A stretch of DNA of 64,000 nt from Halalkalibacillus halophilus DSM 18494 (GTDB lineage: Bacteria > Bacillota > Bacilli > Bacillales > Alkalibacillaceae). Position 1 is the first letter of the stretch; each line of letters opens with the position of its first letter. Below the pieces are notes generated by a model, which worked only from the letters and a program-made list of their open reading frames with translations, made no database searches and was not told the origin of the DNA. A program made the translations under genes and the position numbers. Below, in pieces: positions 34,076 to 43,455 of the stretch. Where the stretch lies: the NCBI RefSeq assembly GCF_000423105.1, contig NZ_KE383978.1, positions 283,450 through 347,449 on the forward strand, written 5' to 3'.

Positions 34076-35740
34076 TCATTCAGTCAAAATCCGGTAATAC
34101 CCGATCAGGCTTGAGATATTGTGTTGAGTATAGTCGTTTCGTAGATCGTTGCCTTTCAATTTACTGTAAAAAGCGCCAGTAGCGAGTGCTTTATTCGGGA
34201 AGTACATCGCTTGTTCGGGACGCACCTGGCTTTGTAGTTGAAAGCGTATAGATCGGTCTAAAGAGTCTAGTACACGTTCAGCAACTTTGTCCTCATCAAC
34301 CGCCCGCGCTAGATAATACACCTTGATGAGACCTTCTGCGCGGCAGGCATTCGGGACCGACTTTGGAACGTCAGAGTTTTCCGGTTTATATCCACCACGG
34401 TAGGGGGCGTACTCCTCATCTTCGCCGTACTGTGCTTGCATAATCCCTTCAGCCATCAGCATCGCGTAATCGGCATACTTTTGCTCAGGGCGGTGTTGAT
34501 ATAAATCATGCAACCCATATAAGAACCAGTGATCATGCAAAATATTTTCAGCAGTTGCACCTTTATTTTGGACATGAATCAAATATTCCGCTGTTTTCTC
34601 AGCGACATCTAACCACTGCTCGTCTCCGTCAATAGCATATAGCCTGGTCAGCCCTAACATTGCCTCGCCGATATAATAAAACGATCGAAACTCACTTACC
34701 TCACCAGTGCTATAGATCATCTTATGAACTTCGAAATCGCCATTCTCACTTTGAATTTCCTTAATATAAGTGGCCATCCCTTGCATGGTATCGAGGTAGG
34801 TTTCATCCCCTGTAATGTCAGTATATTTAGCTAAAGCAACGAGTGCCAGGCCATTACCGCCAAGCTTCAACACATCATCATGAATCAAGACGTTAACAGC
34901 ATTTCCATTCAAGTGACTCTCTTCCATATGGTCCATCAAATACTCAATCGCACGTTTACAAGAAGCCATTAACGCTTCGTCCGGCTCTAATTCATACGTC
35001 TCGAGCATCGAATAAACCGTTCCAGCATGCCTTAAAATATTATACTTCCCTTCTTCTAAATCCTCAGAAGGTAAATAAGAATAAATAAACTCGCCATCGC
35101 CTTTAACCACGTGTTGAAAATAATTATTTTTCGCCATCTGAATCGATTCCAACACATCACCGGCAACAACTTCCTTGCGATATTTCTGACCGCGACTTAA
35201 CGGGTAACTTTTCACCCCGTCTGCATAAAACGCACGAGTAGTAAATTTATATAAATCCTTCCACGAATCTTCCGCGAAATCACTCGTACTACCCAATTTA
35301 TGACGCAGAGCAAGCGAAACTCGGTCCCACACCAAGGCCCGCTTGTTAACTAAGTTATAACTAGCAACTTCTTGCGGGGTAAATGCAACACTAAATTCAC
35401 CATCAAACGCCAATCCGGCGACACCTTTGTTCAACCTGATTTCCTCTACATCTTGCTCCTTTTTCACTTGTTCAACGACTTCAAGCTTCAAGTGCTCCAC
35501 TTTAAAATCATTCGGCAACCCACGCAACAACACCGCAGTGGCCTCCGATACAGCATCACCTATACTCATCTCTCTAGCCTGACTTATATACGGGTAACCC
35601 GCCGAATCACTCGCTGTTAAAAATACAATGGAATGCCCATCTATTTCAGAAAAATTAAATGCCTTCCAATTAATCCGTTTTACTTTCTTCCACTTCTCTT
35701 GCTTAATCGCTTGCCACAGTTCGTCCATTTGCTTCGTCAT
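34076..35740 (-). CDS. AMMECR1-like N-domain plus alpha/alpha-toroid protein (left copy)
   Basis: A 554-residue soluble protein of unknown function. Residues 1-170 weakly resemble AMMECR1-type domains (LNKGVAGLAFDGEF, then FTPQEV and LYKFTTRAFYADG). Residues from about 180 form repeated paired helices like the (alpha/alpha)6 toroids of glycosidases and epimerases: YNILRHAGTVYSMLETYE, LGGNGLALVALAKY, FYYIGEAMLGLTRLY and HDHWFLYGLHDLY, with many conserved acidic and aromatic residues. No signal peptide. A paralogue lies at 60155 on the other side of the polymer locus, so a shared role in that pathway, for example sugar epimerisation, is inferred. AAAGGATG precedes the ATG. Confidence 0.7.
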   Translation of the reverse strand: MTKQMDELWQAIKQEKWKKVKRINWKAFNFSEIDGHSIVFLTASDSAGYPYISQAREMSIGDAVSEATAVLLRGLPNDFKVEHLKLEVVEQVKKEQDVEEIRLNKGVAGLAFDGEFSVAFTPQEVASYNLVNKRALVWDRVSLALRHKLGSTSDFAEDSWKDLYKFTTRAFYADGVKSYPLSRGQKYRKEVVAGDVLESIQMAKNNYFQHVVKGDGEFIYSYLPSEDLEEGKYNILRHAGTVYSMLETYELEPDEALMASCKRAIEYLMDHMEESHLNGNAVNVLIHDDVLKLGGNGLALVALAKYTDITGDETYLDTMQGMATYIKEIQSENGDFEVHKMIYSTGEVSEFRSFYYIGEAMLGLTRLYAIDGDEQWLDVAEKTAEYLIHVQNKGATAENILHDHWFLYGLHDLYQHRPEQKYADYAMLMAEGIMQAQYGEDEEYAPYRGGYKPENSDVPKSVPNACRAEGLIKVYYLARAVDEDKVAERVLDSLDRSIRFQLQSQVRPEQAMYFPNKALATGAFYSKLKGNDLRNDYTQHNISSLIGYYRILTE

Positions 35741-35934
35741 GTTATCATCCTTTATGAAAAATCATCCTAAAGGGAAATTACCCTAAAAAGAATTCTTCTA
35801 ACCTTGTGTATGAAATAAAGCTACGATTAAAAAAACTTCATCCTCTCACCAATTTCTCATCAAATTTTAACCCTATCCCCACCTTTTTTGTTGTATACTG
35901 TAAATAGATTGGGATAAAAGGGGAATCCGATAAT

Positions 35935-36888
35935 ATGGCAGAAACGCGTAAAGAAAGAAATGCAAATAAAAAAAATAAAAAAAGCAAAAAGAAAATTTGG
36001 ATTATCATATTAATAGTTATACTCATCCTCGCTTTAGCAGCGGGAGGTTATGCTTTACACTTATATAATAAATTAGATGACACAGTAACAGAAATGTATA
36101 CGCCGCTTGATTCTGACCGTGAAAAGCGAGAAGAAATTGACCAGCGTTTAGATGATAAAGACACCATTAATGTACTAATGCTTGGGGTGGATGAGCGCGA
36201 AGGAGACAGGGGACGTTCCGATACGATGATTTTTGCCTCACTTAACCCAGATACAAATGAAATGCTCATGTTCAGCATCCCTCGGGATACGTATGTGAAT
36301 ATTCCTGGACGTGGCGAAGATAAAATCAACCACGCGTATGCTTTTGGAGGATCTGAATTAGCAGTACAAACGGTAGAGAACTTCTTAGACACAACGATTC
36401 ACTTTTACTCTCGTGTGAATATGGACGGACTAGAAGATGACGTTGATGCCCTTGGAGGCGTGACGGTGAATAACGACCGTGAGTTTTCCCACAATGGTAA
36501 TACATTTCCTGTTGGAGAAATCAGTTTAGACGGAAGCGAAGCACTTAGTTATTCCAGAGAACGTAAACAAGACCCACAAGGTGACCTAGGTCGTAACGAT
36601 CGCCAACAAAAAATCATCGACTCTATGGTACAAGAAGCGATGTCCTTTGATTCTTTCACACGAATCGATAGCGTACTAACAGCCGTCGGATCAAATGTTG
36701 AGACAAATATGCAAATGGCGGAAATGCGGAAGATGTTCATGGATTATCGTGGAACAAGAGACGAAACCATTCGTGAAGAAATTAACGGTTCTGGCCAAAT
36801 GATGGGCGGAGTCTGGTATTATGTCGTTTCTGACGAAGAAAAGTCTCGCGTACGCACGATGGTGCAAGAACATATGGACAAACAATAA
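35935..36888 (+). CDS. LytR-CpsA-Psr (LCP) family wall-polymer ligase
   Basis: A 317-residue membrane-anchored enzyme: a lysine-rich cytoplasmic start, one membrane helix (about residues 21-44), then the extracellular LCP domain with LMLGVDEREGDRGRSDTM, the arginine motif SIPRDTYVNI, KINHAYAFGG and LSYSRERKQDPQGDLGRN. LCP proteins move undecaprenyl-phosphate-linked anionic polymers onto peptidoglycan. AAGGGGA precedes the ATG. A TATACT box at 35894 may be its -10. Placed first in front of galU and the glycosyltransferases, it is the likely attaching enzyme for the polymer made here. Confidence 0.93.
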   Translation: MAETRKERNANKKNKKSKKKIWIIILIVILILALAAGGYALHLYNKLDDTVTEMYTPLDSDREKREEIDQRLDDKDTINVLMLGVDEREGDRGRSDTMIFASLNPDTNEMLMFSIPRDTYVNIPGRGEDKINHAYAFGGSELAVQTVENFLDTTIHFYSRVNMDGLEDDVDALGGVTVNNDREFSHNGNTFPVGEISLDGSEALSYSRERKQDPQGDLGRNDRQQKIIDSMVQEAMSFDSFTRIDSVLTAVGSNVETNMQMAEMRKMFMDYRGTRDETIREEINGSGQMMGGVWYYVVSDEEKSRVRTMVQEHMDKQ

Positions 36889-36912
36889 CACCAAACATCT
36901 AGGAGGCATAGA

Positions 36913-37791
36913 ATGACACAAATTAAAAAAGCAATTATCCCGGCTGCAGGACTTGGAACAAGATTTTTACCAGCTACAAAAGCTCTTCCAAAAGAAATGC
37001 TTCCAATTGTAGATAAGCCTACGATCCAGTACATTGTCGAAGAGGCAATTGAATCGGGAATCGAAGACATCATCATCGTTACCGGTAAAGGGAAACGCGC
37101 AATTGAGGATCATTTTGACGTGTCGCTAGAACTAGAAGAGACTTTAGAGAAAAAAGGTAAGTTTGACCTATTAGAGAAGGTGCGCAAATCTTCCAACGTC
37201 GATATCCACTATATTCGTCAAAAAGAACCAAAAGGACTTGGACATGCTGTTTGGTGTGCACGCAAGTTTATCGGAAACGACCCATTTGCGGTCCTTCTAG
37301 GTGACGATATCGTTCGAGCAGAAACACCGGGGTTAAAGCAATTAATTGACCAATACAACACCCATCAAAAATCAATTATTGGTGTTCAACAAGTTCCAGA
37401 TGGGGAAACCAATCGTTATGGAATTATTGACCCCCTTGATAAAGATGGTAGGCTATATAAAGTTAATACTTTCGTAGAAAAACCAGCTCTCGGTCAAGAA
37501 CCATCAAATCTTGCTATTATGGGCCGGTACATTTTAAATCCACAAATCATGGATTACTTAGAAAAACAAGAATTTGGCGCAGGAAATGAAATTCAGTTAA
37601 CAGATGCGATTCAGCGCTTAAACGAGGAACAGTCTGTTTATGCTTATGATTTTGAAGGTCGTCGTTATGATGTAGGGGAAATTAAAGGTTTCTTAAAAAC
37701 GATGATCGAAATGTCATTGGAGCGCGAAGATATTCGTGAAGATTTACTCCCATTTTTAGAGGAAATAACGAGACTTCATCAACCCAAATAA
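36913..37791 (+). CDS. galU: UTP-glucose-1-phosphate uridylyltransferase
   Basis: A 292-residue nucleotidyltransferase (GalU/GtaB) making UDP-glucose. The N-terminal signature IPAAGLGTRFLPATKALPKE and the sugar-binding Lys in VDKPTIQYIVEEA are intact, with VLLGDDIV for the metal site. AGGAGG precedes the ATG 25 bases after the LCP gene. UDP-glucose is the donor, or the precursor of UDP-glucuronate, for surface polymers; no UDP-glucose dehydrogenase is visible in this window. A strong terminator follows. Confidence 0.95.
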   Translation: MTQIKKAIIPAAGLGTRFLPATKALPKEMLPIVDKPTIQYIVEEAIESGIEDIIIVTGKGKRAIEDHFDVSLELEETLEKKGKFDLLEKVRKSSNVDIHYIRQKEPKGLGHAVWCARKFIGNDPFAVLLGDDIVRAETPGLKQLIDQYNTHQKSIIGVQQVPDGETNRYGIIDPLDKDGRLYKVNTFVEKPALGQEPSNLAIMGRYILNPQIMDYLEKQEFGAGNEIQLTDAIQRLNEEQSVYAYDFEGRRYDVGEIKGFLKTMIEMSLEREDIREDLLPFLEEITRLHQPK

Positions 37792-37798
37792 CTATTTC

Positions 37799-37830
37799 AT
37801 CTCCCGATTAGCATTTCGGGAGATTTTTTG
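37799..37830 (+). terminator. Intrinsic terminator after galU
   Basis: The stem ATCTCCCGA/TCGGGAGAT with a short loop is followed by six T residues. A TATAAT at 37854-37859 just beyond may be the -10 box of the glycosyltransferase operon, though its -35 is poor. Confidence 0.9.
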
Positions 37831-37943
37831 TTACATATTCTTCTATAAGCTAGTATAATGAAGAGTTGAATATTCATGATTGGAGTACAGCATGTTTTAT
37901 CTGATCGAAAAATCGTAAATGTCTAATAAAGGGTAGGTATACT

Positions 37944-39065
37944 GTGGATAAAAAAATTAAAGTAGTATTCTTCATCTATTATCTCGGTTCAGGTGGGGCA
38001 GGGAGAACATTTTTAAATATTTTAAATAATATCGATCAAGAGAGGTTCGAACCTGTACTGGTCACCTGTAATTTTGAAGGTACATATGAACCCTATTTAA
38101 ATGAAAATATTAGATTTATAAAATTAAAATCAAGTAGGCTGAGAAAAGCAATCATCCCACTTGCCAAAATCCTCCGTAAAGAAAAAGCAGATATCGTCTT
38201 TAGCACGATTCCAAACTATAATATGATTGCGATTTTTGCGAAACTTTTATCATTTAGTAAAGCCAAAATAATTGTACGAGAAGCGGCTTATCTAGGTGGA
38301 ACAAAAAAATCAGACCGAACCCTGAAAATATATGGATTATTTTATCGATTTTCTAGTAAAATCATCGCGTTGTCAGAAGGGGTAAAACAAAATTTAATTC
38401 ACAAATACGGCGCTGATCAGGCCAAAGTATCCGTGATCTATAATCCGATTGATTTAGACCATATAAAAAAACAGTCACGGAAAGAAGAGCTTCCAGAACC
38501 GTATCAATTTTTGTTAGACAGTAAGAAGAAGAAAATAGTTACTGCTGGTAGAATGGTCGATGATAAAGACCACCAAACTTTACTAAACGCATTTCAACGA
38601 GTGCAACGGGAGCTTGATACAGAATTAATCATCATGGGGGAAGGCCCATTAAGAGAGAAGCTCATAGAACAATCGAGAGCATTGGATATAGAAGATCGAG
38701 TTCACTTTATCGGTTTTCAACAAAATCCGTATACGTTCTTTCGTTTGGCTGATGTTTTTGTACTTACTTCTAAGAAAGAAGGCTTCGGGCATGTCATTGC
38801 AGAAGCTCTTGCAACCGGGACACCAGTAGTCACAACCGATGCTAAGCCTGGAGCAGCAGAGGTATTAATGCAAGGGGAATATGGAAGAATAGTAGAAATT
38901 GGGGATGTGGAAAGTTTAGCAGAGCAATTGACTATTATACTAACTACCGACCCACAAGAAATAGAAGCAATTCGTGAAAAAGGTTTACAGCGTGTCGAGG
39001 ATTTTGAAGCAAAGACAATCGTCAAGCAATATGAAAATGTATTTGATGAAGTAGCTAATATGTAA
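37944..39065 (+). CDS. Glycosyltransferase family 4
   Basis: A 373-residue GT-B glycosyltransferase. The N-terminal glycine loop GSGGAGRTFLNIL binds the acceptor side; the C-terminal half carries VTAGRMVDDKDHQTLLNAF and the EX7E region EGFGHVIAEALATGTPVV that binds the sugar nucleotide. The start is GTG behind AAAGGGTAGG. It opens the long polymer operon, with the next glycosyltransferase 17 bases later. The donor sugar cannot be told. Cytoplasmic, membrane-associated by analogy. Confidence 0.9.
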   Translation: MDKKIKVVFFIYYLGSGGAGRTFLNILNNIDQERFEPVLVTCNFEGTYEPYLNENIRFIKLKSSRLRKAIIPLAKILRKEKADIVFSTIPNYNMIAIFAKLLSFSKAKIIVREAAYLGGTKKSDRTLKIYGLFYRFSSKIIALSEGVKQNLIHKYGADQAKVSVIYNPIDLDHIKKQSRKEELPEPYQFLLDSKKKKIVTAGRMVDDKDHQTLLNAFQRVQRELDTELIIMGEGPLREKLIEQSRALDIEDRVHFIGFQQNPYTFFRLADVFVLTSKKEGFGHVIAEALATGTPVVTTDAKPGAAEVLMQGEYGRIVEIGDVESLAEQLTIILTTDPQEIEAIREKGLQRVEDFEAKTIVKQYENVFDEVANM

Positions 39066-39082
39066 CAGATGGGACTGACTCT

Positions 39083-40207
39083 ATGAGAGCTGACAAAAAA
39101 ATTGTACATTTAACGTCGGTGCATCACCCGTATGACCCAAGGATTTTTCATAAACAATGCCAATCCTTAAAAGAAGCGGGCTATGATGTGACCTTGCTGG
39201 CGAAAGCTTCTGAGGAAAATAAGATTACACCAGTGAAGCATATAGAGCTTACAAATTATCAGTCAAAATTTAAACGAATGATCAAAGGGAACTTAGAAGT
39301 GTACAAAAAAGCAAAGCAGTTAAATGCTGACCTTTATCACTTCCATGATCCGGAACTAATGCTTGCTGCAAGACTACTAAAACGTCGAAATAATGTAGTT
39401 GTCTATGATATACATGAAGACTTTGTTACAAGTCTTATAAAGAAGGATTATTTAAAAAAGCCTGTAAAAAAGCTTATTAAGTATACCTTTCGCACGATCG
39501 AGAAAATGTTAACGAGCAAATTCAAAAAAGTGATTGCCGAAAAATATTACCAAGAAATTTATCCAGATGCGCATATGGTACTTAATTATCCGGTAGTAAA
39601 TGAAGCGTTCTTAAATCATACAAAAACAGAGGAAGCACCGGAATGCCGAGTGTTGTATACTGGAAATGTAGATGAACAACGTGGGGCGTTTATCCACGCG
39701 GAACTTCCAAGAATCCATGAGAATGTCCACGTTCATTTAGTCGGAAAATGCCCGAAGCAGTTCGCAGAAGCAATCGATGAAATAGCTAGCAGTCAAAAAG
39801 ACCGAATCCATATTAATGGAATCGATCAGTTTATCAAAAAAGAAGAAATAGACCAAACCTATCTCAGTCGGAACTGGTTGGCAGGACTCGCTTTATTTCC
39901 GCCAACAGACCATTACTTGAAAAAAGAACTAACAAAGTTCTTTGAGTACATGAATGCAGGAATCCCGATTCTTTGCTCAAACTTTCCGAAATGGAAAGAG
40001 TTTGTAGAACGATATCAATGTGGTCTAGTTGTAGATCCATATGATGAAAAAGAAATCCATGATGCAATCGAGTATCTATATAATCATCCGGAGCAGGCGA
40101 AAGCGATGGGTGAAAATGGGAAGCAAGCTGTGTTAGAAGAATTAAACTGGCAAACACAGGCGGACCATTTAGTTAAATTATATGATTCTTGGTTACAATT
40201 GAACTAG
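39083..40207 (+). CDS. Glycosyltransferase family 4
   Basis: A 374-residue GT-B protein that keeps the overall fold but lacks the glycine loop seen in its neighbour. It begins VHLTSVHHPYDPRIFHKQ, has YDIHEDF in the middle and FFEYMNAGIPILCSNFPKW near the C-terminus, a typical GT4 donor-site region. The ribosome site is weak (GATGGGAC). The ribosome site of the following GT2 gene lies at its stop codon. It probably adds a second sugar to the lipid-linked unit. Confidence 0.86.
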   Translation: MRADKKIVHLTSVHHPYDPRIFHKQCQSLKEAGYDVTLLAKASEENKITPVKHIELTNYQSKFKRMIKGNLEVYKKAKQLNADLYHFHDPELMLAARLLKRRNNVVVYDIHEDFVTSLIKKDYLKKPVKKLIKYTFRTIEKMLTSKFKKVIAEKYYQEIYPDAHMVLNYPVVNEAFLNHTKTEEAPECRVLYTGNVDEQRGAFIHAELPRIHENVHVHLVGKCPKQFAEAIDEIASSQKDRIHINGIDQFIKKEEIDQTYLSRNWLAGLALFPPTDHYLKKELTKFFEYMNAGIPILCSNFPKWKEFVERYQCGLVVDPYDEKEIHDAIEYLYNHPEQAKAMGENGKQAVLEELNWQTQADHLVKLYDSWLQLN

Positions 40208-40215
40208 GTGATGAA

Positions 40216-41049
40216 ATGACGAATAATAATGATATAACATATGATGAACATGCCCCGCTCGTGTCAGTAATTACACCAACCTTTAACGCGGAGGGGTCGA
40301 TTCGTGATACAATTGAGTCTGTATTAGAACAAACATTTACGAACTTTGAAGTCATCGTAGTAGATGATTGCTCGCAAGACCAAACGGTGGAGATTATCCA
40401 AGACTTTGTTAACCAAGATGCTCGTGTGAAATGTATCCAATTAGAAACAAACCAAGGAGCTGCCATTGCTCGTAATACAGCAATAGATCACGCCCAAGGG
40501 AGATACATAGCATTCCTAGATAGCGATGATCTTTGGTTTCCTGACAAATTAGAAAAACAACTAACATTCATGCAAGAAAATGACGTAGCCTTTTCGTTTA
40601 CGAAGTATGTACGAATGCGTGATGACGGTTCATTAACGAGCAATATCTCAAGAGCTCCGGAAACAGTAGGTTATTCTGACTTAATGAAGCATTGTGTAAT
40701 TGGATGCCTTACAGTTATGATCGACCGAGAGAAAACTGGAAAAATCGCTATGAAAAATATCCGTAGAAGACAGGATTATGCTTTGTGGCTCACATTAACA
40801 AGTGAAGGCTATCTAGCATACGGTATTCCTGAGGTTCTAGCAAAGTATCGCTTGGGGTCCAATACGGTATCAAGTAATAAATTTAAAGCTGCTAAAGGGC
40901 AGTGGTTCGTCTATCGTAAAATTGAAAAACAGAACCTACTAAAGAGTGCTTACTATTTTATGCACTATGCAACACATGGATTGAAGAATAAATTAAAGTC
41001 TAGTAAAAAAACTAGAAGTGACGGTAGTATAGGTGGTGCCAATCAATAG
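40216..41049 (+). CDS. Glycosyltransferase family 2
   Basis: A 277-residue GT-A enzyme with SVITPTFNAEGSIRDTIESV, VVDDCSQDQT, FLDSDDLWFP (the metal-binding DxD) and the late RRRQDYALWL acceptor motif, which resembles TuaG-like enzymes of teichuronic acid synthesis. The ATG at 40216 has AGGTGATG directly before it; the longer frame from 40189 would overlap the previous gene. It sits just ahead of the exporter genes. Confidence 0.9.
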   Translation: MTNNNDITYDEHAPLVSVITPTFNAEGSIRDTIESVLEQTFTNFEVIVVDDCSQDQTVEIIQDFVNQDARVKCIQLETNQGAAIARNTAIDHAQGRYIAFLDSDDLWFPDKLEKQLTFMQENDVAFSFTKYVRMRDDGSLTSNISRAPETVGYSDLMKHCVIGCLTVMIDREKTGKIAMKNIRRRQDYALWLTLTSEGYLAYGIPEVLAKYRLGSNTVSSNKFKAAKGQWFVYRKIEKQNLLKSAYYFMHYATHGLKNKLKSSKKTRSDGSIGGANQ

Positions 41050-41050
41050 T

Positions 41051-41827
41051 ATGAAATCGTATATAGAAGAGATTATTAGAAGGAAAGACTTACTATTTTA
41101 TTTAGTGAAATCCGGCTTAAAGGCAGAGCACCGAAATAGTTATTTAGGCTATTTTTGGTGGCTTCTTGATCCATTATTAAACGTGATGGTGTATTACTTC
41201 TTAGTAGTGGTTATATTAGACCGTGGTGGGGAAAATTATGCTGTATTTTTAGTAATTGGATTGGTTGCGTGGCGTTGGATCAGTTCTAGTATAAACAGCT
41301 CCGCAAAATCGATACTTAGGTACAGTTCGATCATTAATCAGGTGTACTTACCTAAGTCGGTATTTCCATTAACCTTTACCTTTTCGCAGCTTTTCAACTT
41401 CCTCTTTGGTTTAGTTGTAGTAGCTATATTTTTGATGGTATTCGGGATTACACCAGGTTGGCAAGTCGTTTATTTACCGTTAATTATATTAGTAACAGCT
41501 GTTTTTTTACTTACAGTTGGTCTGATTTTAGGGTATGTAACAGTCTTTGTGCGAGACATTGATAATATCTTAACGCACGTAATTCGAATCTTTTTCTACG
41601 CTTCTCCTATCATTTGGGAAGGTGGAAGATTGGGCCCAGAGTATGATTGGATTACGAAATACAATCCAATTGCGGTTATAGTAGAATCCTACCGAAACGT
41701 ATTAATGTATAATTCGAACCCCCATTTCATCGGGTTAGGGATCATATTTGGTCTCTCCATCGTGATCGGGGCATTTACAATTTATTATTATAGTAAAAAC
41801 GAACATAAAATTATTAAAGCATTATAA
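41051..41827 (+). CDS. ABC-2 type polymer exporter permease (TagG-like)
   Basis: A 258-residue membrane protein with six helices after a cytoplasmic N-terminal stretch (RKDLLFYLVKSGLKAEHRNS, then YLGYFWWLLDPLLNVMVYY), the pattern of TagG/Wzm permeases that export teichoic acids and O-antigens. GTG codons at 41033 and 41036 are possible starts overlapping the GT2 gene. The ATG at 41051, two bases after the GT2 stop, fits the family N-terminus, probably by translational coupling. It works with the ATPase encoded next. Confidence 0.9.
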   Translation: MKSYIEEIIRRKDLLFYLVKSGLKAEHRNSYLGYFWWLLDPLLNVMVYYFLVVVILDRGGENYAVFLVIGLVAWRWISSSINSSAKSILRYSSIINQVYLPKSVFPLTFTFSQLFNFLFGLVVVAIFLMVFGITPGWQVVYLPLIILVTAVFLLTVGLILGYVTVFVRDIDNILTHVIRIFFYASPIIWEGGRLGPEYDWITKYNPIAVIVESYRNVLMYNSNPHFIGLGIIFGLSIVIGAFTIYYYSKNEHKIIKAL

Positions 41828-41836
41828 AGGAAGTAG

Positions 41837-43426
41837 ATGGTTAGCATGAATAACGAAAATGTACCTCGTGTCATTAAAGCAAAAAATATAGGTGTTGCTT
41901 TTGAGAATCGGGATGAAGATGACCTGAAATCAAAGGCTTTTCGTTTATTTTCAAAACCAAAATCGGATAAAGAGAAACAAGAAGAAAAAACGTGGGCTCT
42001 AGAAGACATCACTTTTGATGGATATGAAGGTGAAATTTTAGGAATCATTGGTTCAAATGGTGCCGGTAAAACGACGATCAGTAAAGTAATAACTGGAATT
42101 TTGCGAGAAGATCGTGGTTCGATAGAAGTCGACGGCAATGTGACCGCGCTTTTCTCTTACGGAATGGGATTCAATCCTGAATTAACGGGAAAAGAGAATG
42201 TTTATTTAAACGGAATGATGCTAGGAATTGAGAAAGATAAAATTAATGAATATATCGATGAGATCCATGAATTTTCAGAGCTTGAAGGCTTTTTGTATCA
42301 ACCGATGAAGTATTACTCTAGTGGAATGAAAGCACGTCTAGGGTTTAGTGTTGCTTCTCACCTCCAACCAGAGATTCTTATTTTAGACGAGGCTTTGAAT
42401 ACAGGTGATGCACGTTTCGGAAAAAAGGCTGCTCAGAAACTTAAAGAATTAGTGAAAAACGCTAAGATGGTGATCATTGTTACCCATAGTTTGAATTTTG
42501 CCAGAAGAAACTGTGACCGCTTAATTTGGTTTGAAAAAGGGAAAGTAAAAGAGGATGGAGATCCAAAAGAAATAATCGATAAGTACCGAGCTTCTATACC
42601 TCCAGCTCGAACGAGACCTCAAAAAAGCTTAAACTTGAATAAGACGGAAACCAATGTTAAAAATCGTGCAGTAATTAAAGCAGAAAATGTTGGCGTGAAA
42701 TTTAGGCTCAACAAAGAAGATTTCTGGGCAATGAAAAACCTTTCCTTTGAAATTAATGAGGGGGAAGTAGTTGGTATTATTGGACATAACGGAGCTGGAA
42801 AAAGTACGTTGTGTAAATTACTAACCCATATTTACCTTCCTGACGAGGGTAATTTAGAAGTGAATGGAGATACTTCGAGTTTACTTGGTTATGGTACTGG
42901 TTTTAACCCCCAGTTAACCGGGCGCGATAACATCTATCTAAACGCGATGTTGCTTGGGATTTCTAAGAAGAAAATTAGCGAGAAATTTGATGAAATTGTC
43001 GAGTTCTCTGGTATAGAAAAAGCAATCGACCGCCCAGTGAAAAGCTACTCTAGTGGGATGAAATCTAGATTAGGTTTTAGTATTGCGGCTGTCTTAAAGC
43101 CTGATATTTTCATTATTGATGAGGCTTTATCTACTGGAGATGTTGAATTTAAACAAAAGGCTAGTGAACGGATTCAAGAGATGATGGAACGAGCGAAAGC
43201 GGTTATCATTGTTTCTCACAGCATGGGCTTTGTTGAAAAGATCTGTACACGTGCTATTTGGATGGAAAAAGGTTTAATTGTACGTGATGGCGACGCAGAG
43301 CAGGTCGTCCAAGAATACCGCGAAGCAACTGGTACCACAAATAAAAACAATGTGAAGTTAAATAGAAGAAGAAAAACGAAAAGTAATAATAGAAGTAACA
43401 CAGAAAACCAACAAGCTTCTAAATAA
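41837..43426 (+). CDS. Polymer exporter ATPase with two fused nucleotide-binding domains (TagH/Wzt-like)
   Basis: A 529-residue ABC ATPase made of two complete domains, about residues 8-250 and 275-500. Both have Walker A (GSNGAGKTT and GHNGAGKST), a Wzt/TagH-style signature (YYSSGMKARL and SYSSGMKSRL), Walker B (ILILDEAL and IFIIDEAL) and the switch His (VTHS and VSHS). Typical TagH has one domain plus a tail. Here one chain could supply both ATP sites to a TagG dimer. The last 30 residues are basic and polar, with no sugar-binding module. The ATG at 41846 is an alternative start. Confidence 0.9.
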   Translation: MVSMNNENVPRVIKAKNIGVAFENRDEDDLKSKAFRLFSKPKSDKEKQEEKTWALEDITFDGYEGEILGIIGSNGAGKTTISKVITGILREDRGSIEVDGNVTALFSYGMGFNPELTGKENVYLNGMMLGIEKDKINEYIDEIHEFSELEGFLYQPMKYYSSGMKARLGFSVASHLQPEILILDEALNTGDARFGKKAAQKLKELVKNAKMVIIVTHSLNFARRNCDRLIWFEKGKVKEDGDPKEIIDKYRASIPPARTRPQKSLNLNKTETNVKNRAVIKAENVGVKFRLNKEDFWAMKNLSFEINEGEVVGIIGHNGAGKSTLCKLLTHIYLPDEGNLEVNGDTSSLLGYGTGFNPQLTGRDNIYLNAMLLGISKKKISEKFDEIVEFSGIEKAIDRPVKSYSSGMKSRLGFSIAAVLKPDIFIIDEALSTGDVEFKQKASERIQEMMERAKAVIIVSHSMGFVEKICTRAIWMEKGLIVRDGDAEQVVQEYREATGTTNKNNVKLNRRRKTKSNNRSNTENQQASK

Positions 43427-43455
43427 TTAAGTGAAGGATAAAGGTGGTAAATACA

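Noticed and set aside
37831..37859. Full promoter before the first glycosyltransferase
   Set aside because: TATAAT at 37854 is good, but no acceptable -35 lies 16-18 bases upstream, so it is only mentioned and not called.
41033..41050. GTG start for the TagG-like permease overlapping the GT2 gene
   Set aside because: GTG 41033 lies inside AGGTGG itself, and the family N-terminus begins at the ATG at 41051.
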